From JAYPAN01 sp038123715 (GTDB lineage: Bacteria > Pseudomonadota > Alphaproteobacteria > RS24), in assembly GCA_038123715.1 (NCBI GenBank), contig JAYPAN010000001.1, positions 1 to 64,000 of the forward strand: a stretch of 64,000 bases of DNA, given 5' to 3'. The notes below the pieces were generated by a model. The model searched no databases. It was not told where the DNA came from and saw nothing but the letters and a program-made list of their open reading frames with translations. Every line of letters starts with the position of its first letter. Position 1 is the first letter of the stretch. Below are positions 1 to 9,013 of the stretch, piece after piece. The position numbers and the translations under genes were made by a program.

Positions 1-978
1 GGGGCGGCTTTGGTGCAGGCGGCGACCGGTGAAATTGCCGATGAGCGCGAATTGGGCGGCTCGGAAATGCATGCCAGCGTTTCCGGCTTGATGGAATATC
101 TGGCGGAGGATGACAGTGACGGCATCAGGCAGATACGCGATGTGGTGGCCGGTCTGGGCTGGAATGAACATTGCCCGCCCATGCCGACGCGCAGCTATGA
201 TGCGCCGCTTTATGATATGGAAGATATTCTCGGCCTTGTGCCGGTTGACTATAAAGTGCCTTATGACGCGCGCGAGGTGATGGCGCGGCTGTTTGACGGT
301 TCATCCTTTACTGATTTCAAATCGCGCTTCGGGCCAAATCTCGTATGCGCGCAAGGCACAGTGTTTGGTCATCCGGTCGGCATTGTCGGCAATAATGGGC
401 CAATGGGGCCGGATGAAGCAGCCAAGGGCGCGCATTTTTTCCAAATCATTGACCAGGCCAATGTGCCGCTGATTTTTCTGAATAATATCACCGGCTATAT
501 GGTCGGCACAGAATATGAGCGCGCCGGTATGATTAAGCATGGCTCGAAAATGATACAGGCCGTGTCAAATATCCGCGTTCCGAAATTGAGCTTTTATATT
601 GGCGCCAGTTTCGGGGCGGGCAATTACGGCATGGCCGGTCTGGGTTATGACCCGGATTTTCTGTTTTCATGGCCGGCCGCGCGCACTGGTGTGATGAGTG
701 GCGAGTCGGCTGCCGGCACGATGGAAACCGTGGCGATTGCCGGTGCCAAAAGGCGCGGACAGGAGCCGGATATGGACGCGCTGGCCAAACAGCGCGCCGC
801 CATTGAAGCGGTGTTCGACGCACAGGAAGATGCGTTTTACACATCCGGTCACCTGCTCGATCACGGCATTATCGACCCGCGCGACACGCGCAATATATTG
901 GGCTTTCTGCTCGACACAATATGGGAACGCAAAAATCGTGACCTGCAACCCAACGCCTTTGGCGTCGGGCGCATGTAG
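1..978 (+). CDS. Acyl-CoA carboxylase beta subunit, 3' part (geranyl-CoA carboxylase-like)
   Basis: Carboxyltransferase (beta) subunit of a biotin-dependent acyl-CoA carboxylase; it moves CO2 from biotin to a branched unsaturated acyl-CoA. The reading frame is open at base 1, so the gene is cut by the window edge; 325 residues of a family normally near 535 are visible. Visible carboxyltransferase features are FLNNITGYMVG, GASFGAGNYGM and SGESAAGTM. The protein ends in PNAFGVGRM. Methylcrotonyl-CoA carboxylases usually end FGVFRM, while geranyl-CoA carboxylases (AtuC), as I recall them, end more like this one. It is followed after 25 bp by a hydratase and then the alpha subunit, the beta-hydratase-alpha order seen in both liu (leucine) and atu (acyclic terpene) operons. 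The substrate is therefore inferred, with the atu reading favoured by the hydratase. Confidence 0.85.
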   Translation, partial: GAALVQAATGEIADERELGGSEMHASVSGLMEYLAEDDSDGIRQIRDVVAGLGWNEHCPPMPTRSYDAPLYDMEDILGLVPVDYKVPYDAREVMARLFDGSSFTDFKSRFGPNLVCAQGTVFGHPVGIVGNNGPMGPDEAAKGAHFFQIIDQANVPLIFLNNITGYMVGTEYERAGMIKHGSKMIQAVSNIRVPKLSFYIGASFGAGNYGMAGLGYDPDFLFSWPAARTGVMSGESAAGTMETVAIAGAKRRGQEPDMDALAKQRAAIEAVFDAQEDAFYTSGHLLDHGIIDPRDTRNILGFLLDTIWERKNRDLQPNAFGVGRM

Positions 979-1003
979 CGACAAAATAGGCACGGAGGAT
1001 GAT

Positions 1004-1807
1004 ATGCAAAAACCGGACACACAGACCGTTTTGCTGGAAGAAGACCGTGATTGGGCGACTTTGCGGCTGAACCGGCCTGACGCGCGCAATGCGCTGTCGG
1101 ACGAGCTGGTCGCTGACTTGACCGCCTTGCTGGATTATCTGGCGCAACGCGATGATATTCGTGGCATTACCGTGCGCGGCAATGGTGACGCTTTTTGCGC
1201 CGGTGGCGATTTGAAAGGTTTTAAGAATAATTTTCAGGAAACCCGCAATGAGCAAGAGGTGATTGCCGACAGCTCCAAAATGGGTTTTGTGTTTTTGCAG
1301 GTCAAGGAAATGCCGCAAGTTGTTGTGTTCCTGCTGCATGGCGCGGCGATGGCCGGCGGGCTGGGCATGGCTTGTGCTGCCGATCAAGTGATTGCCGTCA
1401 AGGACACACGCATGGCATTGACGGAAACGGCGATTGGCATTGTGCCGGCTCAAATCATGCCGCATGTGGTCAATCGGGTTGGCGAGTTTAATGCGCGCCG
1501 CATTATGCTGACCGGCTTGCGGTTTACCGCAGCTGAAGGCCAGCAATTCGGCATTGTCGATTTTCTGGCTAATGACATGGCCGAAGCCGAAGCGGAACTG
1601 GCCGCCTTGCAAGCCGGTGTGCGCCGTTGTGCGCCCGGTGCCAATGCGGCAACCAAAAAATTGCTGGAAGTTAATAAGCGCCTTTCCGGTGCGGATATGG
1701 TGGCGGCAGCCGGTAAGGCTTTTGCCGACAGTGTAAAAAGCGATGAGGGGCGCGAAGGCGTGGCCTCATTTCTTGAAAAACGCAAACCCGATTGGGTGCA
1801 GGAGTAG
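1004..1807 (+). CDS. Enoyl-CoA hydratase, isohexenylglutaconyl-CoA hydratase (AtuE)-like
   Basis: Crotonase-fold hydratase of 267 residues that hydrates the product of the neighbouring carboxylase. Oxyanion-hole segments are AFCAGGDLKGF (residues 63-73) and HGAAMAGGLGMACAAD (about 112-127). The motif GIVPAQI (145-151), RRCAPGANAATK, and the C-terminal KRKPDWVQ resemble AtuE of Pseudomonas (isohexenylglutaconyl-CoA hydratase) more than LiuC methylglutaconyl-CoA hydratase; this comparison is from memory. The start at 1004 is chosen because GGAGG lies just upstream (995-999); the open frame extends further 5' but overlaps the carboxylase gene. The stop at 1807 directly abuts the alpha-subunit gene, so the genes are cotranscribed. 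Confidence 0.85.
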   Translation: MQKPDTQTVLLEEDRDWATLRLNRPDARNALSDELVADLTALLDYLAQRDDIRGITVRGNGDAFCAGGDLKGFKNNFQETRNEQEVIADSSKMGFVFLQVKEMPQVVVFLLHGAAMAGGLGMACAADQVIAVKDTRMALTETAIGIVPAQIMPHVVNRVGEFNARRIMLTGLRFTAAEGQQFGIVDFLANDMAEAEAELAALQAGVRRCAPGANAATKKLLEVNKRLSGADMVAAAGKAFADSVKSDEGREGVASFLEKRKPDWVQE

Positions 1808-1810
1808 GTG

Positions 1811-3814
1811 ATGGCGCAAATACGCAAAATCTTGGTGGCCAATCGCGGTGAGATTGCCTGCCGTGTCATGCACACGGCGCAGGCGCAGGGCATTGGCTGT
1901 GTGGCGGTTTACTCTGATCCCGATGCGACAGCGCCGCATGTGGCTATGGCTGATGAGGCCGTGCTGATTGGCCCCGGCCCGGTTGGCCGGTCTTATCTGG
2001 TGGCGGAAAACATTATTGCGGCAGCGCGCGAAACCGGCGCTGACGCGATACATCCCGGCTATGGGTTTTTGTCGGAAAATGCCGATTTCGCCAAAGCGGT
2101 GGAAGCGGCGGGGCTGATATTTATCGGCCCGACCGCCGAGGCGATAGAGTTAATGGGCAATAAGGCGGCGGCCAAAAGGCGGATGATTGAGGCGGGTGTG
2201 CCATGCGTGCCGGGCTATGAGGGCGAAGACCAGTCGGACACGGCTCTCATGGAGGAAGCTGGCAAAATCGGCTTTCCGCTAATGGTCAAGGCAGCGGCAG
2301 GCGGTGGCGGGCGCGGCATGCGGCTGGTCGAAAGCGCGGACGGGTTGGCGGCGGCATTGTCCACGGCGCGCTCGGAAGCGGAAAATGCTTTCGGCTCCGG
2401 CGAGTTGATATTGGAAAAGGCGATTGTTGAGCCGCGCCATGTCGAGATACAGGTTTTCGCCGATATGCATGGGCAAGTGATTCATTTGGGGGAGCGCGAT
2501 TGCTCGGTGCAAAGGCGGCACCAGAAAGTGATTGAGGAAGCGCCTTGTCCGGTGATGAGCGAAGATTTGCGTGCGGCTATGGGTAAGGCGGCGGTCGATG
2601 CGGCGCAGTCAATCAATTATCGCGGGGCGGGGACGGTTGAGTTTTTGCTCGACAAGGATGGAGATTTCTATTTCCTCGAAATGAATACGCGCTTGCAGGT
2701 TGAACATCCGGTGACAGAAGAAGTGACGGGTCTTGATTTGGTGGCGCTGCAAATCCGTGTGGCCGAGGGTGCGCCTTTGGGGCTGACGCAAGCTGATGTG
2801 ACACTGACCGGTCATGCCTTGGAAGTGCGGCTTTATGCTGAAGACCCGTATAATCAATTCCTGCCCAGCACCGGCAAGATTGAGGCGTTCGGGCAGGCGA
2901 CGGGCGTCGGCGTGCGTTATGATACGGGCATTGTCGCCGGACAGGAGATTTCGCCCTTTTATGACCCGATGATTGCCAAGCTGATAACTTATGGTGACAG
3001 CCGCGAAACGGCACTGAAACGGATGATTGCCGCGCTCAAGGAAACAGTTTTATTCGGGCCGCGCACCAATCGCGATTTCCTGATTGCTTGTCTGGAAGAT
3101 GAGGCGTTTGCAGCAGGTGATTTTTCAACCGCCTTTATCGCTGAAACCTTTGGCGAGGACGGTATGCAGCAAACAGCGCCGGATGCGGCGGATTTGGCGG
3201 TGATTGCGCTGCGGCATTTTCTGGCTGACCGGCATTTGGCTGAAAGCCGGTCGCTGGGTGTGCCAGCGGCGTTACGCAATTTCACTTCCGACCCATGCCT
3301 GAAAACCTGCTATAAGCTTGAAATCGGCGATATGGTCTATCCGGTGCAATTGCGCGCCCATAGTGCCAATCATTACACCGCCCATATCAATGATACGCAA
3401 ATCGAGCTGGTTTCCCGTGGCGACGAGACCATGACGCGGCTGGCTGTTCTTGTTGACGGCAAGGCGGTTGTCAGCCAAGCCGTGCCAAGCGGTGACAGTT
3501 TGCATGTCATGTTGGATGGTCGCGGCCTCACCAGCACCAATTTGCTGGCGCGCGGGGCGGCGGCTGATGAAAGTGGCGATGGCACGCGCGTGCTGGCGCC
3601 GCTGCATGGCAAAATTGTCGAGATATTTGTTGAGGCGGGTGCGTCTGTAACACGCGGCGACCGGCTGGCGATTGTCGAGGCGATGAAAATGCAGCATGAA
3701 ATACTGGCCGAAATTGATGGCACAATTGATGCGATTCTGGTCGCTGCCGAGCAGCAAGTGGCGGCCGATGATTTAATGATAAGCATTGCCGCGCAGGCGG
3801 CAGGGGAGGGATAA
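1811..3814 (+). CDS. Acyl-CoA carboxylase alpha subunit (biotin carboxylase plus biotin carrier)
   Basis: ATP-dependent biotin carboxylase fused to a biotin carrier domain, 667 residues. The N-terminal NRGEIACRV and HPGYGFLSENADFA, the ATP-grasp glycine loop KAAAGGGGRGMR (around residue 160) and EMNTRLQVEHPVTE (around 290) mark the carboxylase. The C-terminal EAMKMQ contains the biotinylated lysine at about residue 626. An in-frame GTG at 1808 sits on the previous stop codon; ATG 1811 has better spacing from GGAG at 1800-1803. It would pair with the beta subunit encoded at 1-978. Family membership (MCC/GCC alpha) is clear; specificity for geranyl-CoA rather than methylcrotonyl-CoA is inference. 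Confidence 0.92.
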   Translation: MAQIRKILVANRGEIACRVMHTAQAQGIGCVAVYSDPDATAPHVAMADEAVLIGPGPVGRSYLVAENIIAAARETGADAIHPGYGFLSENADFAKAVEAAGLIFIGPTAEAIELMGNKAAAKRRMIEAGVPCVPGYEGEDQSDTALMEEAGKIGFPLMVKAAAGGGGRGMRLVESADGLAAALSTARSEAENAFGSGELILEKAIVEPRHVEIQVFADMHGQVIHLGERDCSVQRRHQKVIEEAPCPVMSEDLRAAMGKAAVDAAQSINYRGAGTVEFLLDKDGDFYFLEMNTRLQVEHPVTEEVTGLDLVALQIRVAEGAPLGLTQADVTLTGHALEVRLYAEDPYNQFLPSTGKIEAFGQATGVGVRYDTGIVAGQEISPFYDPMIAKLITYGDSRETALKRMIAALKETVLFGPRTNRDFLIACLEDEAFAAGDFSTAFIAETFGEDGMQQTAPDAADLAVIALRHFLADRHLAESRSLGVPAALRNFTSDPCLKTCYKLEIGDMVYPVQLRAHSANHYTAHINDTQIELVSRGDETMTRLAVLVDGKAVVSQAVPSGDSLHVMLDGRGLTSTNLLARGAAADESGDGTRVLAPLHGKIVEIFVEAGASVTRGDRLAIVEAMKMQHEILAEIDGTIDAILVAAEQQVAADDLMISIAAQAAGEG

Positions 3815-4615
3815 ATGCTTCAGGAAGCTTTGGATTTCAAGGAAGAGTCGGATGCGCTTTACGCGATTTTGAAAGATTTGGATGATGCCGATTTCGCCGC
3901 GCCGACCCAATTCAAGGGATGGACGCTGAATAATGTGCTGGAACATTTGCATATGTGGAATTGGGCGGCCAATGAAAGCGCGGTGGATGAAGAAAATTTC
4001 GAGCGCTTTTTGGGGCAAGTGATGGAAGGTATTGCCAAAGACAGTATGCGGGGCTTTGAAGGCAATTGGGTGGACGGCCTTTCGGGTCGCGCTTTGCTTG
4101 ATGCCTGGCACGGCTTTTACACGGATATGGCGGCGCGTTTTGTCGAGATTGACCCGAGGCGGCGGTTGAAATGGGCGGGGCCTGATATGAGCGCGCGCTC
4201 ATCCATTTCGGCGCGGCTTATGGAGACATGGGCGCATGGGCAGGAAGTGTTTGACCATTTGGGTATTGTGCGCCGCGATGGCGACCGGATTCGCGCCATT
4301 GCCGTGCTTGGCACAAATACATTTGGCTGGACTTATGCGACACGCGAGGAAACCCCGCCCGGCCCGATGCCCTATGTGCACCTGACCGCCCCGTCCGGCG
4401 ATATTTGGGCGTTTGGCGAGCCGTCGCAAAGCAATTATATTGAAGGCGCAGCGAGTGATTTCTGCCAAGTGGTCACACAGGTTCGCAATATCGCCGATGT
4501 TGATTTGCAGGTCATTGGTGAAGTGGCGCAGGATTGGATGTCAAAGGCGCAATGCTTTGCCGGCCCGCCGGAAACACCGCCTGCGCCCGGCACGCGCTTT
4601 ACCCGCGCGGTGTAA
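3815..4615 (+). CDS. TIGR03084-family DinB-like protein
   Basis: A 266-residue protein of the TIGR03084 family, related to DinB/mycothiol-dependent maleylpyruvate isomerase N-terminal domains, which form a four-helix bundle with a metal site. Recognisable parts are the start MLQEALDFKEESDALYA, PTQFKGWTLNNVLEHLHMWN with a candidate metal-binding histidine pair, METWAHGQEVFDHLG, and the end CFAGPPETPPAPG. It begins with the base after the stop codon of the carboxylase alpha subunit, so it belongs to the same operon. No enzymatic role is established for this family to my knowledge. The context suggests a function linked to branched acyl-CoA catabolism, possibly an isomerase or thiol-dependent step. 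Confidence 0.8.
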   Translation: MLQEALDFKEESDALYAILKDLDDADFAAPTQFKGWTLNNVLEHLHMWNWAANESAVDEENFERFLGQVMEGIAKDSMRGFEGNWVDGLSGRALLDAWHGFYTDMAARFVEIDPRRRLKWAGPDMSARSSISARLMETWAHGQEVFDHLGIVRRDGDRIRAIAVLGTNTFGWTYATREETPPGPMPYVHLTAPSGDIWAFGEPSQSNYIEGAASDFCQVVTQVRNIADVDLQVIGEVAQDWMSKAQCFAGPPETPPAPGTRFTRAV

Positions 4616-4618
4616 GGC

Positions 4619-5404
4619 TCAGGTAAAAATAGCGAGGTGCTGGATGCAATCCATCACCCGTTCGCCGTCGCGGTTCCAAACCTGCATTTCCTGTGACGAA
4701 TAACCATGCCGAATATGTTTGGTGGCGGTGCGGAGCAGAAACCAGCCATCTGTCGTGGCCGGATTGTCGCGCAGCATATTGATATTCCAATTCATTGAAC
4801 TGAGCGCGGTTAATTGTGTCACGGCGGTCAAGGCAGCCGGTGGCGCATCAGTGAGCGCAATCAGCTCGGTCACGCCCTGATGCGATTGCGGGTCAATATG
4901 GCGCGACCAGACAGTTAGGTCAGGGTCGTCGGAGCCGCTGAGCAAAGCCGGGCCGGTGGCGCGTATCCGGTCAAAATTAACCAGAAAATTCGGCCCCGCA
5001 TTATGCGGTATCAATTCTTCGCCCATTTCGGGGCTGACCGATACTTCATTTTTCGGGTAATCCATTTCGACGGCTATCTCGCGGCTGATTCCAAATGTAA
5101 AATAGCCATAAGTGCCGGGGCCGGCATCACTGTCGAGGCGCGCTTCAAATGTCACATTGTTTTTGCCGCGTCTGAGCAGTTTATGGCTGACCCGCAATCT
5201 GCCATCGGTCGGGCCGATAAAATTGATTTGCGCCGTGCGAAGGGGGGGCAAATCATCATGGCTGTTGACGATAGCTTCATGCAGCAAGGCGGCGGTTAAC
5301 CCGCCATAAGCGGTGCGCCCCTGTTTCCAGTTCTCGCCAATTTCAATTTCATAATGGGGTGCTGAAGCGCGGAAATCCGCCAGCAAAGAAGAAAATGCGG
5401 TCAT
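4619..5404 (-). CDS. Acyl-CoA thioesterase family protein (double hotdog, TesB-like)
   Basis: A 261-residue protein resembling TesB-type thioesterases, which carry two hotdog domains and hydrolyse acyl-CoA to free acid and CoA. The N-terminal hotdog has WKQGRTAYGGLTAALLHEA (around residues 26-45), followed by a second domain with LTVWSRHIDPQSHQG and, near the C-terminus, WFLLRTATKHIRHGYSSQEMQVW. It is convergent with the TIGR03084 gene (stop codons 3 bp apart) and lies next to an acyl-CoA carboxylase operon, so an acyl-CoA substrate from that pathway is plausible but unproven. Confidence 0.75.
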   Translation of the reverse strand: MTAFSSLLADFRASAPHYEIEIGENWKQGRTAYGGLTAALLHEAIVNSHDDLPPLRTAQINFIGPTDGRLRVSHKLLRRGKNNVTFEARLDSDAGPGTYGYFTFGISREIAVEMDYPKNEVSVSPEMGEELIPHNAGPNFLVNFDRIRATGPALLSGSDDPDLTVWSRHIDPQSHQGVTELIALTDAPPAALTAVTQLTALSSMNWNINMLRDNPATTDGWFLLRTATKHIRHGYSSQEMQVWNRDGERVMDCIQHLAIFT

Positions 5405-5428
5405 GGCGTGGTTATAGACAGGCCGCTT

Positions 5429-5740
5429 TCACCGCGCAAGCAGTCTCTGGCGCGCTTTGCGGTCGTTTTTCAGGGCATATTCGCGTGCCATTGCATCGCT
5501 GCGGGTCAGAAAGACTTCGCTATGCACCAATATCCATTGCCGACCGCGCGTGGCTTTGGCGCCGCGCCCCGCATTATGGCTCGCCAGCCGCGCGGCTACA
5601 TCCGTCGTCCAGCCAACATAGCTTTTGGGCGCGCCGTCATCGCAAGTTGCGATAAGATAAACATAGCAAGGTTTCGGGCTGTGGCGGTTGGCTTCCGGGG
5701 CTGGTTTTTCCGCCTTTGCCATAAATCTCATGCTCCGCAT
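5429..5740 (-). CDS. GIY-YIG domain protein (UPF0213/YhbQ-like)
   Basis: A 103-residue single-domain GIY-YIG protein. The motif appears as CYVYLIATCDD...SYVGWTTDVAARLASHNAG, followed by the conserved arginine and glutamate region (SEVFLTRSDAMAREYALK). Small stand-alone members of the YhbQ/UPF0213 group are suspected DNA nucleases acting on damaged or branched DNA, but the role in vivo is unclear. The start at 5740 is preferred over inner ATGs at 5731 and 5722 because AAGGA lies 6 bases upstream on the minus strand. It is divergent from speA. Confidence 0.8.
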   Translation of the reverse strand: MRSMRFMAKAEKPAPEANRHSPKPCYVYLIATCDDGAPKSYVGWTTDVAARLASHNAGRGAKATRGRQWILVHSEVFLTRSDAMAREYALKNDRKARQRLLAR

Positions 5741-5835
5741 TCATTTCCTTGAGGTTTGGTAACACTATATAATGGTTTACAGTTTACGGGAAAGCGTCTA
5801 AGCAGCGCGCGTCGGGACAGGGCAGGAGAGTTTAT

Positions 5836-7779
5836 ATGTCTGAAGCCATTTATTTGGTGTCGGAGGGTGATGGGTCGAGCCGCAAAGCAGCGCTTGATGC
5901 GGCCGACCTCCTGTATGGCGTGTCGCGCTGGGGCGACGGGCTTATCACCATTATGGAAAATGGTCATATCGGGCTTGTCCATCCGGGTCGGCCTGAAGCC
6001 GCACCGGTCGATTTATTGTCAGTGATTGAAAATCTTGACCAGCGCGGCATTACCGCGCCAATCCTGCTGCGCGTGTCTGATTTTATTTCTTGGCGGATTG
6101 ACCAGATAAATGAAGCCTTTCAGCAGGCGATTAAGGATCAGGGCTATCAGGGTCGCTATCAGGGCGTGTTCCCGATTAAAGTCAACCAGCAGGCGCAAGT
6201 GATTGACCGGATTGTTGAATATGGCAGCCGCCATGATTTTGGTCTGGAGGTTGGCTCCAAGGCAGAATTGCTGATTGCGCTGGCGCATGATTTAAGCCCG
6301 CAAACCGCGCTTATCTGCAATGGCGTGAAAGATGAAGAGTTTATCCGTCTGGCGCTGATGTCGCAAAGGCTGGGCTTTAACACATTTCTGGTGTTGGAAA
6401 GTCCGCGCGAGCTTGACCTTGTGCTGGCCATTGCTGAAGACATGGAAGTGCGCCCGCAATTGGGCTTGCGGATTAAGCTGACCCATGAGGTGAGTGGCAA
6501 TTGGGCGGCCTCAAGCGGCGACCGTTCGACATTCGGCATGAGCATCGCGCAAGTCATGGATGTGGTGGATGCACTGCGCGCGCGGGGCTTTCTTGATTGT
6601 CTGAAATTGCAGCACAGCCATTTGGGCAGCCAAGTGCCGAATATACTTGAAATCCGGCTGGCGGCGCAGGAAGCCTGCCGGTTTTTTGTCGAATTGGTGC
6701 GTGAAGGCGCGCCATTGGAGTTTCTTGATTTGGGCGGTGGTCTGGGCGTTGATTATACAGGCGAACACCGCGCCAGCGAAAACTCAACCAATTACACGCT
6801 GTCGGAATATTGCACCAATATCGTCGAAACCGTGAAGTATGCGCTTGATGAAGCGGGCATGGCGCATCCGGTGATTATCACCGAAAGCGGGCGTTCCTGC
6901 GTCGCGCAATCCTCCATGCTGCTGTTCAATGTGCTTGAAGTCACCCATTTTGACAGCGACTTGCGCGTCACGCCGGAGCCGGGCGACCATGCGCTTCTCG
7001 AAAGCATGTTCGGCATTGAAAGCTATTTGACGCTTGAACGTGTGCATGAGTGTTGGAATGATTTGGTGTTTTACCGCAATGAAATGCGCGCGCTTTTGAA
7101 AACCGGGCAAGTCTCTTTGCGCGAAACCGCCAAGGCAGAACGCATCCACCTTTATCTGATGAACCGCATCAAGGCCTTGCTGGCCGATGCCGAAGAACAG
7201 CCGGGCAGTGATATGCAACAGGCTTTGCAGCAGGCGGCGGATATTTATCACGGTAATTTTTCGCTGTTTCAAAGCCTGCCCGATGTCTGGGCGATTGACC
7301 AGATTCACCCGATTGCGCCCTTGCACAGGCTGGATGAAAAGCCGACACGGCACGCCGTGCTAAGCGATATTACTTGCGACAGTGACGGTAAGATTGACAA
7401 TTTCGTGCTGGGTGAGGGCATTTCCGGCACATTGCCCGTGCATAAACTTGGGGCCAGCGAAGATTATTATCTCGGCGTGTTTTTTGTCGGTGCCTATCAG
7501 GAGACATTGGGCGATTTGCACAATCTGTTCGGCGACACAAATGTGGTGACAATCGGGCTGGGAAATGATGGCGGTTTTGAGCTGATGCATGAGCAGGAAG
7601 GCGACACGATTTCGGAAGTGTTGTCCTATGTTGAATATAATCCGCGCCGCATGGTTGATGATTTCAAAATGATTGTTGAACGCTCCATGAAGGCAGGCAA
7701 GCTCAGCCCGCATGAACGCCGAGAGTTTATCGCTGCCTATAAGGACAGCATTCACGGCTATACTTATTTTGAACATTAA
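5836..7779 (+). CDS. speA: Biosynthetic arginine decarboxylase
   Basis: Pyridoxal-phosphate enzyme that converts arginine to agmatine plus CO2, the first step of polyamine synthesis. It is 647 residues, the usual length for the SpeA family. The PLP lysine is in FPIKVNQQ (K115), followed by LEVGSKAEL, the glycine-rich phosphate loop EFLDLGGGLGVDY, and ESGRSCVAQSS. GGCAGGAGAG (5821-5830) lies 5 bases before the ATG. A perfect TATAAT at 5768-5773 in the divergent region could be its -10 element, though no matching -35 is visible. It is the first gene of a four-gene polyamine operon. Confidence 0.95.
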   Translation: MSEAIYLVSEGDGSSRKAALDAADLLYGVSRWGDGLITIMENGHIGLVHPGRPEAAPVDLLSVIENLDQRGITAPILLRVSDFISWRIDQINEAFQQAIKDQGYQGRYQGVFPIKVNQQAQVIDRIVEYGSRHDFGLEVGSKAELLIALAHDLSPQTALICNGVKDEEFIRLALMSQRLGFNTFLVLESPRELDLVLAIAEDMEVRPQLGLRIKLTHEVSGNWAASSGDRSTFGMSIAQVMDVVDALRARGFLDCLKLQHSHLGSQVPNILEIRLAAQEACRFFVELVREGAPLEFLDLGGGLGVDYTGEHRASENSTNYTLSEYCTNIVETVKYALDEAGMAHPVIITESGRSCVAQSSMLLFNVLEVTHFDSDLRVTPEPGDHALLESMFGIESYLTLERVHECWNDLVFYRNEMRALLKTGQVSLRETAKAERIHLYLMNRIKALLADAEEQPGSDMQQALQQAADIYHGNFSLFQSLPDVWAIDQIHPIAPLHRLDEKPTRHAVLSDITCDSDGKIDNFVLGEGISGTLPVHKLGASEDYYLGVFFVGAYQETLGDLHNLFGDTNVVTIGLGNDGGFELMHEQEGDTISEVLSYVEYNPRRMVDDFKMIVERSMKAGKLSPHERREFIAAYKDSIHGYTYFEH

Positions 7780-7807
7780 AAGCAAAGCGTGAGGAAGGGA
7801 GCCATTA

Positions 7808-9013
7808 ATGAGCAAGGTTCTGGTGATTGGTGCGGGCGGTGTCGGCTCGGTGGCGGTGCATAAAATGGCCATGTTGGCCGATATTTTTACCGACATCACC
7901 TTGGCCAGCCGCCGCGTGCATAAATGCGAGGCGATTGCCGCCGAAGTTGAAAAACGCACCGGCCAGCGCATTGCCACGGCAGAAATTGACGCTGATGACG
8001 CGGCCGCTACCGCCGCGCTGATTGAAAAAACCGGCGCGCAATTAGTGGTCAATCTGGCGTTGCCCTATCAGGATTTGGCAATTATGGATGCTTGTTTAAT
8101 GGCCGGTGCCGATTATCTCGACACCGCCAATTATGAGCCGCGCGACGAAGCCAAATTCGAATATCACTGGCAATGGGCCTATCAGGAAAAGTTTGAGCAG
8201 GCCGGTCTGATGGCCTTGCTCGGCTCCGGCTTTGACCCCGGCGTGACCAATGTGTTCACCGCCTATATCGGCAAACATTTGGTCGGGCAAATGCAGACGC
8301 TGGATATCCTTGATTGCAATGGCGGCGACCACGGCCAGCCCTTTGCCACAAATTTCAATCCGGAAATCAATATCCGTGAAGTCACCGCCCCGGCGCGCCA
8401 TTGGGAGAATGGCGCATGGGTGGAGACACCGGCACTGTCGCACAGCCATCAGTTTGACTTTCCCGAAGTCGGCCCGCGCAATGCCTATCTTATGTATCAC
8501 GAAGAGCTTGAATCGCTGGGCAAGCATTTCCCTGAATTGCAGCGCGCGCGCTTCTGGATGACATTTGGCGACGCCTATCTCACCCATTTGGATGTGCTGC
8601 AAAATATCGGCATGACCTCGATTGAGCCGGTGATTTATGAAGGCCGCGAAATTGTGCCATTGCAATTTCTGAAAGCGGTTCTGCCTGAACCGGCCTCTTT
8701 GGGGGAAACCACCAAGGGCAAGACTTGTATCGGCAATATCGTTAGCGGGACGCATGAAGGCAAGCCGCGCCATATTTACCTTTATAATGTGTGCGACCAT
8801 GAGGCGTGTTACCGCGAGGTCGGTTCACAGGCGGTCAGTTATACAACAGGCGTGCCGGCGATGATTGGTGCGGCGCTGATGCTGGATGGCACATGGCGCA
8901 AGCCGGGTGTGTTTAATCTTGAACAACTCGACCCCGACCCATTTATGGCCTTGCTCAATGAACATGGTCTGCCTTGGCAATATGTCGAGCTTGATGCGGC
9001 GGTTAATTTCTGA
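7808..9013 (+). CDS. Carboxynorspermidine synthase (saccharopine dehydrogenase family)
   Basis: NAD(P)H-dependent enzyme of 401 residues that condenses a diamine (putrescine or diaminopropane) with aspartate semialdehyde to give carboxyspermidine or carboxynorspermidine. The Rossmann motif VIGAGGVGSVAVHKMA is at residues 5-20; GSGFDPGVTNVFTAY and VSYTTGVPAMIGAALML are typical of this family. AAGGGAG precedes the ATG. The gene lies between speA and the decarboxylase and overlaps the latter by one base (TGATG). This context separates it from true saccharopine dehydrogenase of lysine metabolism. Confidence 0.9.
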   Translation: MSKVLVIGAGGVGSVAVHKMAMLADIFTDITLASRRVHKCEAIAAEVEKRTGQRIATAEIDADDAAATAALIEKTGAQLVVNLALPYQDLAIMDACLMAGADYLDTANYEPRDEAKFEYHWQWAYQEKFEQAGLMALLGSGFDPGVTNVFTAYIGKHLVGQMQTLDILDCNGGDHGQPFATNFNPEINIREVTAPARHWENGAWVETPALSHSHQFDFPEVGPRNAYLMYHEELESLGKHFPELQRARFWMTFGDAYLTHLDVLQNIGMTSIEPVIYEGREIVPLQFLKAVLPEPASLGETTKGKTCIGNIVSGTHEGKPRHIYLYNVCDHEACYREVGSQAVSYTTGVPAMIGAALMLDGTWRKPGVFNLEQLDPDPFMALLNEHGLPWQYVELDAAVNF

